From Kalaharituber pfeilii (Eukaryota > Ascomycota > Pezizomycetes > Pezizales > Pezizaceae), in NCBI GenBank assembly GCA_015179045.1, contig WHUZ01000118.1:1-64000 (forward strand): a stretch of 64,000 bases of DNA, written 5' to 3'. The stretch's first letter is position 1. Each line of letters begins with the position of its first letter. The notes beneath the pieces are model-generated. The model searched no databases, had not been told where the DNA came from, and saw only the letters and a list, made by a program, of their open reading frames with translations. Position numbers and translations under genes: made by a program. Of this stretch, positions 43,330 to 55,250 are shown piece after piece.

Positions 43330-44487
43330 AGGAATTCAGAGACTGTCAGGAGGAAACCGCTTCTTCACGTCCTTGAGGCGGTAATCATGAAGGTTGCTCT
43401 CCTCATGAAGTGGGAAGGGTTGCCAAATAAATAGTAAAGCTTCATGGCAGCAGACACCTGATCATGGAAGGAAGGGCAAAATATTGCTTTTCGTGCAGTG
43501 CTAAAAGTCCTTCCTATTCGCCAATCCAAGGTGGTTAGTGCCTACATGTAGCAATTCAATAGCCGAAGATCTATTAACACATTTTACATTCAATCACACT
43601 ATGTACGAATTCCCAATTGTAGTAGGAACACTGTCAGATAGGCTGCCGCACCTCGCTATAGCCCATAGGGCGGCACGCGAGTACTGATATAAAAAAAAAA
43701 AAAAAAAGAAGAAAATTGTTGCTACAGGTCTATCGATCGACCAGATGTCTGCCAGGTGATACAAGGCTATCAAAATCTCCAGGCGCGGTGATGTGGTTTG
43801 GGAACTTATGATGTCCTCATTATTGCTAGCATATTGGAGGTGGACAGGCTGATTGGGGACGCTATTTGGTGAATATAATAAACGAGGAAGCTCCAGAAAA
43901 TGACATCATCCAAGTAGCCGTGAATTAGCCTTGCCCGAGAACAAGTGGTTATTCTCCCTGGCATCACTTTATCAGGCTGCCAATACAAGACCAGCTCTGC
44001 CCGTCGGAATTACTATACAATGCAACAATTGCAACACGTAATGGTAATGTGTAATACTTTTGTTTTCCCATGTTAAGTACCGATCTACATACCTGCTGTT
44101 ATGCTTAGATGGAGCATCTCGCTAGCCCACTTGCATGAGAGAACAGGTATAGGGTAACCACAGGGAAGAAGAAAAAATAGCCGGAACTTACTGCGAGTGT
44201 CACCAATGCAAATTGAAAAGCAGCGGAGATAGAGCTGGCACATCATATGTTTCTTGCAACCTCATATGAACCTGGGAGACGGCGGGTTGAAGATGATGTT
44301 TTGGCTAGCGTTGTGAATGCAAGTAATCGCGGGAAAGGACAGTTTTGTTTGGCAGCTGACTTCTGTTGAGTGGGCTGTCTATGAAGCACCTCCCCTCCGG
44401 CACATGCGATTCGCCACTTAACCTCGCATATATCTTCCAGCCCACTGAATGGAAGATTAAGAATCATCTTTTTTGCTCCTATGCATA
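43330..44487. other. Unassigned DNA with a family A LINE end
   Basis: A plus-strand family A end lies at 43652-43708 (CTCGCTATAGCCCATAGGGC, GCACGCGAG, TACTGATATA, poly-A). It has no clear TSD. The rest shows no supportable gene. Confidence 0.5.
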
Positions 44488-44840
44488 TTGTGCCGGATGT
44501 TAAAAGCGGACATATCCCCCCCCCCAAAAAAAAAAAAAATTTTCCAAGCCGATCTCCTCCACCAAATCAACTCTGATTTCAATGATTATATCATAGATTT
44601 GTTCTTAAAAAGGAACAAATCTATAATATTCATTTTTAATTTGAGCCAAGATTGGTGGAGCTGATAGTGCCAAGCATGGGGCTTTTTGGAGCCTATGTTA
44701 CATAATGGCCAAGCGGCAAATGCCAAGGCAGAAGGTGCCTATTTAAGTTAGAGCGCAAACCTTTGGCCTAACACTAGCCAAAGAAGATTAATGATCGGTA
44801 GCAAGAAATATTACATGTCCGCTCTTAACTTCCGGCACCA
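44488..44840. mobile_element. 353-bp MITE with TA target and inner hairpin
   Basis: Ends TTGTGCCGGATGTTAAAAGC and, inverted, TGGTGCCGGAAGTTAAGAGC, with TA outside (44486-44487 and 44841-44842). Inside is a perfect hairpin ATAGATTTGTTC...GAACAAATCTAT (44595-44626) framed by CTCCACCAA/TTGGTGGAG. Non-coding. Confidence 0.75.
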
Positions 44841-44932
44841 TACATCAAGTTTGAGCTGGTTGGAACAGTTTACTGTGCGAATTCAGACACCGTTCGCTAT
44901 GTAGTTCAGGGATTCCTACCACACATGGGAGA

Positions 44933-45867
44933 CAAATGGTGACAGAGCCAAGGCGCTATATACACCAGCAGGGGCGTGAGGAGCATCACATTGTATGGCA
45001 GCAATGACACCTCCATATATCTGGGGGGTCGCTGCACGGTGAATGACGCGGAAATGATAGCCGTGGGAGAAGCCCTGGGAAGAGAAGGGGAGATACTGAT
45101 AATTACGGATTCTAGGGTCACCATTACGAGAATGCAGGGGATAGCAAGGGGAGACCCAACTCCGGAGGGTCCCGCAAGATTCGTGAGGAGGAGGTGGGAA
45201 GAGAGGACAGCCCGGGGTGACAGAGACATAGCGATACTATGGGTAAAGGCACACAAAGGCGTGAAAGGCAACACAAAAGCGGATATGGCAGCTAAGATCG
45301 GCACAGCACTGCAATACCAGGACGAGGTGGTCACTGAGGCAGGCATACGGCAATACGCCAAAGCATGGAGGGCCGACGAGAGGAAATGACTACAGCTGTC
45401 GTACCGGCCACTGGAATATCTGGGGAATAGGAGGAGGGTAGCCACACTTGCAGGCATGCTGGAGAACAAGGGTCTGCGACAGTGGAGATACCAGATAGGG
45501 AAGGACGACTCACCGGAGTGTAGGTGGTGCGGCAAAGCCCTCGAGACCTTTGCTCACATTATGAATGAATGCGAGGCGTGGAAGAAAAGACTACCGAGAG
45601 GGGAGATGGGGTTGAAGCAGCCAACGAAAACAGAGGGGGAAGGAGACACGCTGGCGGAGGTCTTAGATTGGGCGGCAGAGTAATTTCCTTTAATCTCGTA
45701 TTTCGCTATTCTTCACCCTCTTATCTTGTCATTTTCTTTTCCTTTTATTTCCTTATTCTCCACCCTCACACGTATCATGTATCTAACTCCTCGCCATAGC
45801 CTATAAGGCGGCATGCGAGTAATGAAATAAAAAAAAAAAAAAAAAAAAAAAGAAAAAGAAAAAATCA
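44933..45867 (+). mobile_element. 5'-truncated LINE (family A), RNase H domain
   Basis: Coding relic plus 3' end with CTCGCCATAGCCTATAAGGC, ATGCGAG, TAATGAAATA and A-rich tail. A degenerate TSD may be CAAATGGTG/CAAATTGTG (44933-44941 and 45866-45874). Confidence 0.75.
44976..45683 (+). pseudogene. LINE ORF2 RNase H domain with one nonsense codon
   Basis: Reads TVNDAEMIAVGEALGREG (catalytic Glu), ILIITDSRVTITRM (catalytic Asp), IAILWVKAHKGVKGNTKAD (last Asp), then TGA at 45387-45389. It goes on in the same frame through SYRPLEYLGNRRRVATLAG to the knuckle CRWCGKALETFAHIMNEC and ends EVLDWAAE. The copy at 26700 has Arg where the stop lies, so a single CGA-to-TGA type change would explain it. 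Otherwise the best-preserved RNase H in the window. Confidence 0.85.
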
Positions 45868-46321
45868 AATTGTGCAGGAGATAGGAAAGTAGAAATAGAA
45901 TGGGATCAGTCCAGTAGCACGTGGCTACCAGGGTCACTGGACCTTATCACGATAGTAGAGAGAAATGGTGGAGTGTTAATCATGCTTGAAGCTGCCCAGT
46001 ATTCGATGATCATGAACCACCGGATGCCTTTCCACCTCAATTATACAATAAAGGGCACAGTGACACACCGGAGGTAATAGGTGTTGAGACTAGATTAACT
46101 ACAAGATGATGGACACAGGATAGTTTGCTATGGAGGAAGCTGCCTGAGAGATAACCGCCCACAGCACAGGCATGAAAACTGGGGCAGGATTGCGTTAAGG
46201 CCACCAAGAGACGCCGCTGGCAAAAAAAGCCCATATACTCCCTGGTTCAACAAGTACTGGAACGGCTGACTAGTTCATAAATAACGAATATAGCGTCGTA
46301 TACTTACTAATTTTCATAGGG

Positions 46322-46525
46322 GAGGGGCTGTGGAGAAGTTGGCTAAAGAAGTTCGGGAAGAAGGGAAAAGGCGACTGCAGGCTCTGCGAGGAGCCCGACG
46401 GGACAGCGTCGCATTGGAAAGATTGCAACGGATTGCTGAGCGCGGCTGCGCGAGCTTCCCTCACATGGGAGCAGCTGAAGAACTGCCCGGCGCCCAGAGC
46501 GGGAAGGAGGGCATGTTGCAGCTGA
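46322..46525 (+). pseudogene. LINE C-terminal relic with CCHC-type knuckle (copy 2)
   Basis: The frame EGLWRSWLKKFGKKGKGD, CRLCEEPDGTASHWKDC, then ASLTWEQLKNCPAPRAGRR and ACCS before TGA (46523-46525). The C-x2-C...H...C spacing matches the zinc knuckle that ends LINE ORF2 proteins, but the sequence is not close to the family A or B tails, so this is a third LINE lineage. Decayed counterpart at 17290-17373. Confidence 0.6.
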
Positions 46526-46890
46526 ATTGAGCAGTTTTCTTTTTTCTTTTCTTTTATACGAGCACTGTAGCCGCTTTATAGCTCTGGTTATGGTCCAATT
46601 GCACTAGGGCTGCATGTGAGTGTTACGCACATCTATCCATAGTTTCAACCATCTTCAAGTTTTGCAGTTATAGAATGGAACATTTCTGTACAGCCTTTCT
46701 GAACATAGGCAAGGCGTTTTTGGTACACTTGATGTCAAGTGAGCAGCGGCCCACATGATCACGGCAAGAGGCGTACGAATTGATTGACGCTTCAAGGCAG
46801 ACTTTGTCATGCACGCAATTTGCAAGGTTAGTCAAACGAGAAAAATATTTCATCTATCACAAGAAAACAACCATTCACCTATAATCTCTG

Positions 46891-46950
46891 TCCTGCCTTG
46901 GCGAACAGCTGCATGCGGGGTCACGTGGAAAAAAAAAAAAAAAAAAAAAA
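46891..46950 (+). mobile_element. Micro-insertion of a family B 3' end (60 bp)
   Basis: TCCTGCCTTGGCGAACAGCT, GCATGCGGGGTCACGTGG and poly-A between perfect 13-bp copies of CCTATAATCTCTG (46878-46890 and 46951-46963). The target lies exactly before an older family B end (46964-47020). Confidence 0.88.
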
Positions 46951-47378
46951 CCTATAATCTCTGCCCTGCCATTGCGAATAGCGATAAGTGGGGTGACATG
47001 ATATTAACAAAAGAAAAAACAAATCTCGTGCGCCTTCCTCCTTCCTTCCGTCAACGAGGCTATGCTTCACTGAAGGTGTTATCTCCGTGACTGCATTTAC
47101 CTGTGAGTCCCTGGAGCATGCTGATATATCAGATTGGCAACGAAGGAATACTAACCATTGTTTCGGATAGTCATTTTCTACAAACATTTTCTTTCACCCT
47201 AAGTGTCAGTGAGCTTTTACCTACATTCTAAAGGAAAACCCTATGCTAATTTGCTCCCAGCTACTCTTCGAGTTTTACGTATCCTGAGAGCTCCTGGGAA
47301 TACTTAAGCCATTGCAAGGTGAAATTGTAATGCCCCAGTACCACAACCCATAAATGTACTGACTTCTGGGACTACTAG

Positions 47379-49447
47379 ATGGAATCGAATAGTGGAACAT
47401 TGGATGCATACTCATTGACCGATATCTCTCCTGAATCATATCTCACATGGACCAAATTCACATTTCCTGATGAACGTAATGGCAAAACAGCAATTGCAAT
47501 GTCGGAAGCGCATGGGAGAACCATTGGTGCACTTTATACCATTCTCATCACAATTATTTTCACCATCACATGGGACATCTTGCGATCTCTGATAATCCTT
47601 CTTTATAACCCTAAGCGCATGACACGTACCAACTATATAACCATGATTGCCACTTGGAACTCTCCTGAACCTCTCCAAGCGGTATCAGTGCTGCTCAAGC
47701 ATGCGTTGAGAGTGTTTTGGGAAATTCTGAGGAATGACAATGTGATTGAATCAACATGGAAGTCATTTGGGCTTGATGGCGTCATCTTGTTGCTAGCTTT
47801 AGGTGGGTGGGGGGGGAGCGTAGCAACAGGGTTGAAATTCCCGGAACTCCTCGTCATTGGAACTGCAGCACCTGTGAATCCAGCATCAGTATTCTATCCA
47901 GACTTCAAAAACACCAGCGTGGATGGGAATTTAGCAAATGGGCGGTACAGCAGTAGAAGTGCTGTTCGAGCTATCGCAAGTGTTGAGGGATATGAGGCAA
48001 AAATCGAGCGGCTTGTCAATGTGACCATCAGCAACAGCCCTAACACAACCAACGACTCTGGCGAGGAGCGCTACAAAATTTACTATAGTTACAATGTAAG
48101 CGGGCTAGACATGGGTTTACAGCATCTCAGTCATCTTACCCTACACGTTCAGGGACAGTGCAACTTTGAGGACTCTTGGTATCAGAAAGCCGATTCTGGG
48201 TGGTATAACAAAAGTGAAGGATTTGATGGAGGAGATTGGGAAGCTTACACCCTGTGGCCAAAAAATGAGAGCAGTGAAGTTGAAGACGTTTTGGCCGGGT
48301 ATGATGTCGCAGGGTGGGTACCAATCGCCCGAAGGCATCCACCATTTGCGAAGTTTCTCCTAGCGAACCACAGCAGAACCTCTCGAAACAATATGATTTA
48401 TCAAGAGACTGGAAGGACCTACTATTCAATTGTGCCATCCACTGCCAGCCGATTTTCTTTCACAGCAAGCAAAGACGCCTGGTACTGTACGCTACGCAAA
48501 CCCAATCCATTCCGGGACTTGCAGGTGAATACCCCTATGAAGTAAAACCTGGCAGGCCACCACTCAAATGTTGGGAAGACAACGACTGGTCCTACAAAAG
48601 CTGGCGAGGTAAAATAGCACATCTCATCAGTACCGGGGCTGATGGATTACGTGCACCAGTGAAACTCCCACCAGCAATTGACGTGATTTTATCAACACAG
48701 TTAGTTACCCCGTTCATTGTCAACCTGGGCATGACCAACATTCCTGGTGCACTGAAGTCTGCAACCCGAGCGATAAGCCCTGACAGCGCAATTGATGCAG
48801 AAAGCTCCTCAGCAGGGCAAGACATGAGAAGATTGATTTTCGCCTCCTTTCTTGCAACCAGAGATATCTTTCGTGAAGCAGCGATAGCAGGAACCGCAGC
48901 TGCACGTCCCAATCCCGGTACAAACTTAAGTATCAAGTCCATCAATGTTTTAGCGACAGCTGATGGAGGCTACTTGAAAGGTACTGGGGACTTTATTGTG
49001 GTCAGCCGGACTGTGGTTGCTCTCAACCTTACGCAGATGATTGCGGTGCCGGTCGCTTTGGTATGCTTACTTCTGATAGTGATGGGACTAAGGCTGGCAA
49101 GAAAAATGATCAAAGTAGATGGGAAACCAGGGAGATTTCAGCACTTCGCTTTGTACGCTTCTGGTTTGCAGGCAGCACAACTATACAGATTGCTTGACCA
49201 GGCACTAGCAGGCAGAGGTAGAGAACCGATCTGGGCCAATGAGATGGGGAGGGCTCCATTCGTTTGTACCAGCAGTCCAACAGAGTTACCAGTACCAGAA
49301 CTGCAGGTTGCAGCGAATAACGATGGAAATGTCCCGCGCATTGTCATGGGGCTGCGAGGCCAACCACAGCACGCGAGCCCAGAGGGAAGTCCAAAGGAGA
49401 GAACAACGACGAATGCTGAAGAACTTTCGGCAACGCCAGACAGGTAA
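47379..49447 (+). pseudogene. Paralog of the 705-aa membrane protein, frameshifted
   Basis: Frame 1 (47379-48545) covers the N-terminus, both early membrane spans and most of the glycosylated region. The normal product continues in another frame (from about 48491 to 49447) with the third span (MIAVPVALVCLLLIVMGL) and basic tail. Compared with copy 1, five extra bases (TGTAC, about 48486-48490, next to an existing GTAC) cause the shift. No intron with legal ends restores the frame. The middle of the gene is nearly identical to copy 1, while both ends are clearly more diverged. Likely a recent pseudogene, or a truncated 388-aa protein lacking the last span. Confidence 0.75.
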
Positions 49448-51122
49448 TACGGACCAGATGCAACTTATCTACTACCCTTTAACGCAGCAGGATTATTAAC
49501 CCTGGTAGTGGGCGCTAAAAGCCTATAATTAGAGCGTATCGGCGGAGAAGAGGCTAAGTTTCTTTATAGTCTACTAGTATAAAACTACGCACTCGTTTTT
49601 CTTTCTCTTTTCTTTTTCAAATTAGTTATTCAATTTGTTTACTATTCCGTTTTCTGGTATACGGTATACCTCAGCGTGACGCACGTTTTTCACAACCAGA
49701 GCAGGATTTCTTTATAACCATTCTGACGAACCTACATCACAGACTTTTCATCTTTCGCATGTTTGCTTCTTCGGAATTACGACTCTGCAGATTTTCGCAT
49801 CATGTCCTGGCATACATTTGTTTCCAGATTGCCTGTAATGAATTCTACATATCACATCTTGGTTGGAATTCTAGGATACATGAGTATCATAATTACTGTG
49901 CCCAAAGTTCAAGAAGCGTAGCAAGGAAACGTTTCAACTGGTTGTGGAGTAATTCAGATAACGCATATTCTCGTAGAAAAATGCATGCAATTGGATACGA
50001 GCGGGGAATAGGATGAGACCTATCGAACAGCCTCTTGCCACAATGGTAAAGTCATTGTAAGCAGCGTTGAACGGAAGTAGTGCATTCCATTGTTGGCGTA
50101 CATTGTATGAGAACTCTATATAAATGCATGCCCAGAAAATATTCAAAATGTCCTTGCGCTATTGAACCCTTGTTGTAACTCCTAGTAAACGGTACTCTAA
50201 GGAGTATAGACTTAAATCGTTGTCCGGTTTGGTTTTCTTGATTGTTCCTGCGGTATTTCTGTGCATCTGAGTGTGAAAAGCTCTTTTGCTGCATCCAATG
50301 GGTTTGGTGGAGCACAGGAGAGGGTGAGAATGCGGTGTTTGCCGAGCGACTTCGAATTCAAGGTAACCATGCATACAATAGCATGGCAAGTTGGTAACGC
50401 TATCATGCCACGCTAGTGCTACGGTAAACCACATCGCCCGCTTCCTATTAGCTCTTGAGCTATTAAGTTAGGTCCAGTGTTTTAAAGCATCCAGTACATG
50501 CATGTTGCTTTTTATTGGTGTTTGGCAAATGTTTTAAAATTGGAAGATTCGCTGCATGACAGACTTGCCAAATTAAACTTGCAGAGCCTCATGCGGCTGA
50601 TGACATGTGACTTAAAGCGGGTTCAAGCATACGGTGTGCTTTCAGATGCGATGTTTTCTCACCAATGGCAATACATCGGCAACCACTTCCTGCTCGGAAC
50701 AAGCGATTGGGCGTCATCTAGCAACGACCACGTCAAGGAGAAATGATATTCCCTGATTTACATACAACGCTAGGAAGTCAGTTGATTTTAAGATGCATTC
50801 ATTGGGCACGAGCAAGACCGACCGCGTGGCTGGAAATCCCGATCATCCTGTCATTGGTGCACGTTTGGAAGACTAGTGATGTGGAGTACGAGTGAGGCTC
50901 TGATGCAGATACGAGGTAGTGGCAACTGGGTAAACATAGATAGCTTTCTACATTGTAACTAGTCAAATAAATGCCACTCGATAATCTCTCAGGCTGGCTG
51001 AACACACCATACGTAGGCAATGTCACTCTAGTTCAGGAACTGAAACACACGGTTCACAAAAGGCAAAGATGATACTGACAATCATCAGTAGCTATCATTG
51101 AAGCACTGCAATCACACCACAG

Positions 51123-51880
51123 ACTGTGACCCCTCAGCCACTGGGGTTCAGCCCCATCACCACCATAGACACAGAGCCGGCGGAGCCCACTGAAGCCCTC
51201 GGCTTCAACATATACATTCTGCTCTCAGAGGAGCCCTCCGAGGAGCCGTCTGCGGGGATTACGACGACAACGACGCCGCCCGCCCCCTCAGCGGCGACTC
51301 CCACTCTGATGCCAACCGGGAACAGGAACAAGAAGCGCAAAGGCAAAATGCCGTCCAGCCAGGACACATATACCCTCAAGCGCCAGCTGAGCGACAAGGA
51401 GGCAGAGAAGATAGCCTCAGCACCCCGGTGAACACCCAACAGACCAACGCAGGCAGCGAGCCTGCAACCACCCAAAAACAGAAACCATCGACCCCCACAC
51501 CCACGCCGACTCCCACCCCAGCACCCACGCCAAAGACCAAACCCCCTCACACCCCCAAAGCCAAATCCCTACCTCCAACCACTCCCAATGCCAAGACCCC
51601 AAAGACCGGCATCGTAGCCCACGGGATAGCCCTGAGGAAAGACCTCGGGAAGATCCGACGATGGATGGAGGCGGCCAATCAGGACCTAGGAAAGATCACG
51701 GGGATACGATGTCTAAGGATGAAGACAACTTTGATTGAAGAGGGAAAACACAAGCTCGGTGGTGGTGTCTGTGGAGGAGGCATCGAAAGTAGACAGGGTA
51801 AGACTGGGAGGAAGATGGCTTCGAGCAGGACAGTACGACTGTACATATGTGAGGGAAAGGAGGTCAGTGTCAGGGCCTAC
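51123..51880 (+). pseudogene. LINE ORF1 fragment (half-LINE type)
   Basis: Begins inside the Pro/Thr-rich linker (PLGFSPITTIDTEP), with NRNKKRKGKMPSSQDTYTLK and RQLSDKEAEKIAS. A frameshift near 51425 follows, then GIVAHGIALRKDLGKIRRWM, a second shift near 51760, and RLGGRWLRAGQY. Same ORF1 family as 24388 and 40976. It is 5'-truncated where it meets duplication copy 2 and is cut at the other end by the LTR at 51868. Confidence 0.7.
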
Positions 51881-52295
51881 CCGGAATAGGATATCCACCC
51901 ATATTGACCTGTAAAGCTGCTAGTGACAATTCGGTTTGATCAACTGATAGTTACTGCCTGGCAATGAAACTTGGGCTGGGCACAGGCATGTATCGCAAGG
52001 TTCTGACGGCATGGTCATAGCCCGGTGCAAGCCATCAATTGAGAATAGAAAGCCACCGGACGGACCTTTAGGACCAGAGCCACCGGATGGAGCTCTATAC
52101 GAGGTGAGGCATTGGCCAGGGAACATCTTTAGATAGAGCATCAGGATATCATAGCATAGATAAACAAGAGATGGAAGGCACGGAGGATTGACTATAAGAA
52201 GGGCCAGCAAGAGCTCCCCTGTCCAAAGATCAAGCACCAAGCGTTGTCCTAAGTTACACCCTGATATTTACTACATCATCGTAGAATCTGTAACA
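51868..52295 (+). mobile_element. LTR of the TGTCAG family, 428 bp
   Basis: Starts TGTCAGGGCCTACCCGG and ends AATCTGTAACA. It follows the 14372 LTR throughout but has fewer GAGCCACCGGATGGA units. The flanks GTCAG and GCATG do not match, so it may have lost its partner by rearrangement. Confidence 0.75.
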
Positions 52296-52441
52296 GCATG
52301 TAACTCTAATGGTACCATGTGTACCTAGTACGTAGCGTTGCATGATTATATCGCTGAGGAGTACAAAGAGGCCGTATCATTACAGAAGAGCAGATCGTTG
52401 CTACATCAGTTATGTTGTTCCTCTATATAGATATTGGTCAA
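52296..52441. other. Short unassigned spacer
   Basis: Nothing recognisable between the LTR and the following micro-insertion. Confidence 0.4.
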
Positions 52442-52453
52442 TAGATTTCATTG

Positions 52454-52500
52454 TCGCCATAGCCCCTCGGGCGGCAAGTGATCAATGATATAAAAAAAAA
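52454..52500 (+). mobile_element. Micro-insertion of the family A hairpin (47 bp)
   Basis: TCGCCATAGCCCCTCGGGC, GGCAAGTGATCAATGATATA and nine A between perfect 12-bp copies of TAGATTTCATTG (52442-52453 and 52501-52512). The inserted DNA is only the hairpin, the conserved box and the A-tail. Confidence 0.9.
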
Positions 52501-52771
52501 TAGATTTCATTGGTCTTTAAGGAAGGTGGATTCCTCCATGCGTGGTCAACGAGCCTCATCACGATGCAATCTCAAAGCTGAAGGTGACCTCTTCTCCCCC
52601 ACATATGTATCGTACATGTCTTAATATTACTCAACGATCCGATTGCCCATGTAAGGTAATTATTCCCACAGTCTGTGGTGCAATTGCATTCCTTCAATGA
52701 TAACTATTCATGATGTGTCAGTCTCTTCACCTTTTACGAACAGCATGTTTCAGTTATTGAAATAGAGTGTA

Positions 52772-54507
52772 CTGTGTTCTACGGGATATTGCGCACAACC
52801 GGGATATTGCGCACAACCGGGATATTGCGCACTTTCGGAACATGCGAATTTTTGCAGTAGTGGCTGCAATTCATGTGCGAGTATTATGAAACTTTAGGAT
52901 GATGTTTTTAACATATCCTGAAATATATTCTGTGCCTCAGATTGCATCTATCGGAGGACAGTATAGTGTACTATACTGAGATATACCTAATTAGGCAATA
53001 GGGCACTTCTGTTTATAAAATTAGACACAGACCAACTAGAGTATTGATATGCTTAATTACACATCAGCATATGCCCATAATAATATATACCAAGTTTGGT
53101 ACGGATATGAGTATTGTAGCAGAAGTGCTGACTGAAAATATTCAACAATAGCAGCAATTTAGTAGTAATAGAAGCAGGCAGGCTAATGGGAGATACAATA
53201 GGCTTAAATATGAGTGGAAAGAGTTCTTACAGCTAAAGCATATGGGAAAGATTTATTTTTGGCAGTTCTAGCTCTTTATATAATGATTGGAAGTATATGG
53301 AATAAGATACTAGTATCTATATTTAATAAGATATAATATAATATATAGTTTAATATAGTAGGTATATGAGATATTATAATAAAGTAAATTAATTATAATA
53401 TATCTAAAATTATAGATAATAAGTTTGGTACTGATATAAGTTTTATAAAAGAAGTAGTAGCTAAAAATATTTAGAAAGAGTAGTAGTTTAAGAGTAATAA
53501 AAGTAAGTAAGCTTAATAGAAGTAGAATAGACTTAAATATAAGTAAAAACTATTCTTATAATTAAAATATATAGCAAAAATTCATTTTTAGTACTTATAA
53601 AACCCTATATTATAATTTAGAGTATAGAAAATACTATACTATTATATTTTATTAGATTTTATATTATATTAGATATAATATAGTATATATTTTATTATAT
53701 AAAATATATAAGAACCTATAATATACTTATATATATTATATATTTATTTATAATATGTAAAGAATATTAAAACTTTTTAAAAATAAGAAAAAGTAAAAAA
53801 ATTCTTAAAATATAGAATAAAATAGAGATATTATAAATATCTTCAAAAAATATAAGAACTAGTATTTGTATATAACTTGAAAAATAAAAGTATAGGAGGT
53901 ATAAGTAATTTAATCTATTATATATTCTTATATACTAAGTATATTCACTTTATACTATAATATATCTTATAAAATATAAATTATAGTATACTATTTCTTA
54001 CAACTTCAATTACTATATAGAGTTCTAGAACTATTAAAAATAAATCTTTCCCATATGCTTTAGCTGTAAGAACTCTTTTTACTTATATTTAAGCCTATTG
54101 TATCCCCTATTAGCCTGCCTACTTCTATAACTACCGAATTACTACTATTTCTAAATATTTTCAGTTAGTACTTCTGCTACAATACTCATATCAGTACCAA
54201 ACTTAGTATATATAATCATGAGCATATGCTGATGTGTAATTAAGCATATCAACACTCTAGCTGGTCTGTGTCTAATTTTATAAACAGAAGTGCCCTATTG
54301 CCTAATTAGGTATATCTCAGTATAGTACACTATACTGTCCTCCGATAGATGCAATCTGAGGCACAGAATATATTTCAGGATATGTTAAAAACATCATCCT
54401 AAAGTTTCATAATACTCGCACATGAATTGCAGCCACTACTGCAAAAATTCGCATGTTCCGAAAGTGCGCAATATCCCGGTTGTGAGCAATATCCCGGTAG
54501 AACACAG
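52772..54507. mobile_element. 1.74-kb palindromic TIR element with TA target
   Basis: Arms of about 510 bp (52772-53285 and 53998-54507) begin CTGTGTTCTAC followed by iterated CGGGATATTGCGCACAAC: three units on the left, two on the right. TA lies outside both ends (52770-52771 and 54508-54509). The AT-rich centre contains a further diverged, T-enriched copy of the inner arm sequence (53420-53600). A decayed frame in the arm (YNRLKYEWKEFLQLKHMGK) hints at a protein origin. Confidence 0.8.
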
Positions 54508-54882
54508 TAGTGCCTTGATGTAATGTGTTCAGCAGGTCAGGCGGAGAAATTATCATGATCGGCATTTGCTTGATGGGTAATCGACCACGCAGCTAGTATC
54601 TGTGCTTCCACAGTTGCCAAGAGCTCGTAACTGCAGTAGAGCCTCCCCCATAGTGCATCTCGACCAGCCTTTCAAAAGTGGCCCAATGACAGAATGATCA
54701 TGATTGCGAGCCCTGTGTCCAGCCTTCCAATGAATGCAGCCTGAAATCAACTGCGGTCCTAGAGTTGTATGTAGATCAGGAATTATCATTTCTCATGCCG
54801 CAACGTTTACTGCAGTGGCTACTAGCTAGAATGTGCATTAGTGGATTTCTCGTCTGATACCATGCACTGTCCATGTACTGGA

Positions 54883-55030
54883 ATGTCGATGCGACGGTCA
54901 AAGGCTACTTATTTCCTATCTATTTCTGACTCAATCTCACATAATTTTCCTTAATATTCATCATGTACCTAATCTCGCCATAGCCCATCCGGCGGCTCGC
55001 GAGTAATGATATTAAAAAAAAAAAAAAAAA
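54883..55030 (+). mobile_element. Truncated family A LINE end (148 bp)
   Basis: 3' UTR piece, then CTCGCCATAGCCCATCCGGC, GCTCGCGAG, TAATGATATT and poly-A between ATGTACTGGA (54873-54882 and 55031-55040). Copy 1 of the duplication (near 22085) shows the uninterrupted site. Confidence 0.88.
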
Positions 55031-55190
55031 ATGTACTGGAGGCCAAAGTTTGCAAATGTACAATCTAGTTGCTTGTGCCCGTCTAAGTACATGTGGCACT
55101 ATTTGGGCAGCACTGCAGCCTCCCAGAGGCTAGCTTGTAGGAATGTACATTGAGGTGCCAAAAAGAGGTCCAATATATTAATTCAATGCC

Positions 55191-55250
55191 TTTTTTTTTT
55201 TTTTAAATAAAAAAAAAGATATTTACTCGCGTGCCACCCTAAGGGCTTTG
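55191..55250 (-). mobile_element. Family A LINE end (minus), micro-insertion
   Basis: Poly-T/A mixture, ATATTTACTCGCGTGCCACC, CTAAGGGCTTTGGCAAG. TCAATGC before and GCAATGC after mark the site, and copy 1 (near 21968) shows it uninterrupted (TTTTAATGCGGTGAG). Confidence 0.75.

Larger units (their letters stand above)
46270..51125 (+). repeat. Segmental duplication, copy 2
   Basis: The same order as copy 1: LINE C-terminal relic (46322-46525), flank (46560-46870), membrane-gene paralog (47379-49447), downstream flank (50640-51120). It lacks the half-LINE and the 17.8-18.6 kb LINE fragment, giving empty sites for both. The 49448-51125 stretch has no other gene. Confidence 0.75.

Noticed and set aside
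48480..48545. An intron that might rescue the frameshifted membrane paralog
   Set aside because: The only GT...AG pair (GTACTG...TTGCAG, 43 nt) leaves the wrong frame, and copy 1 is read through the same place without splicing.
52783..52840. Three direct repeats of 18 bp suggesting a CRISPR-like array
   Set aside because: There are no spacers, and the repeats are the ends of an inverted-repeat transposon in a eukaryotic genome.
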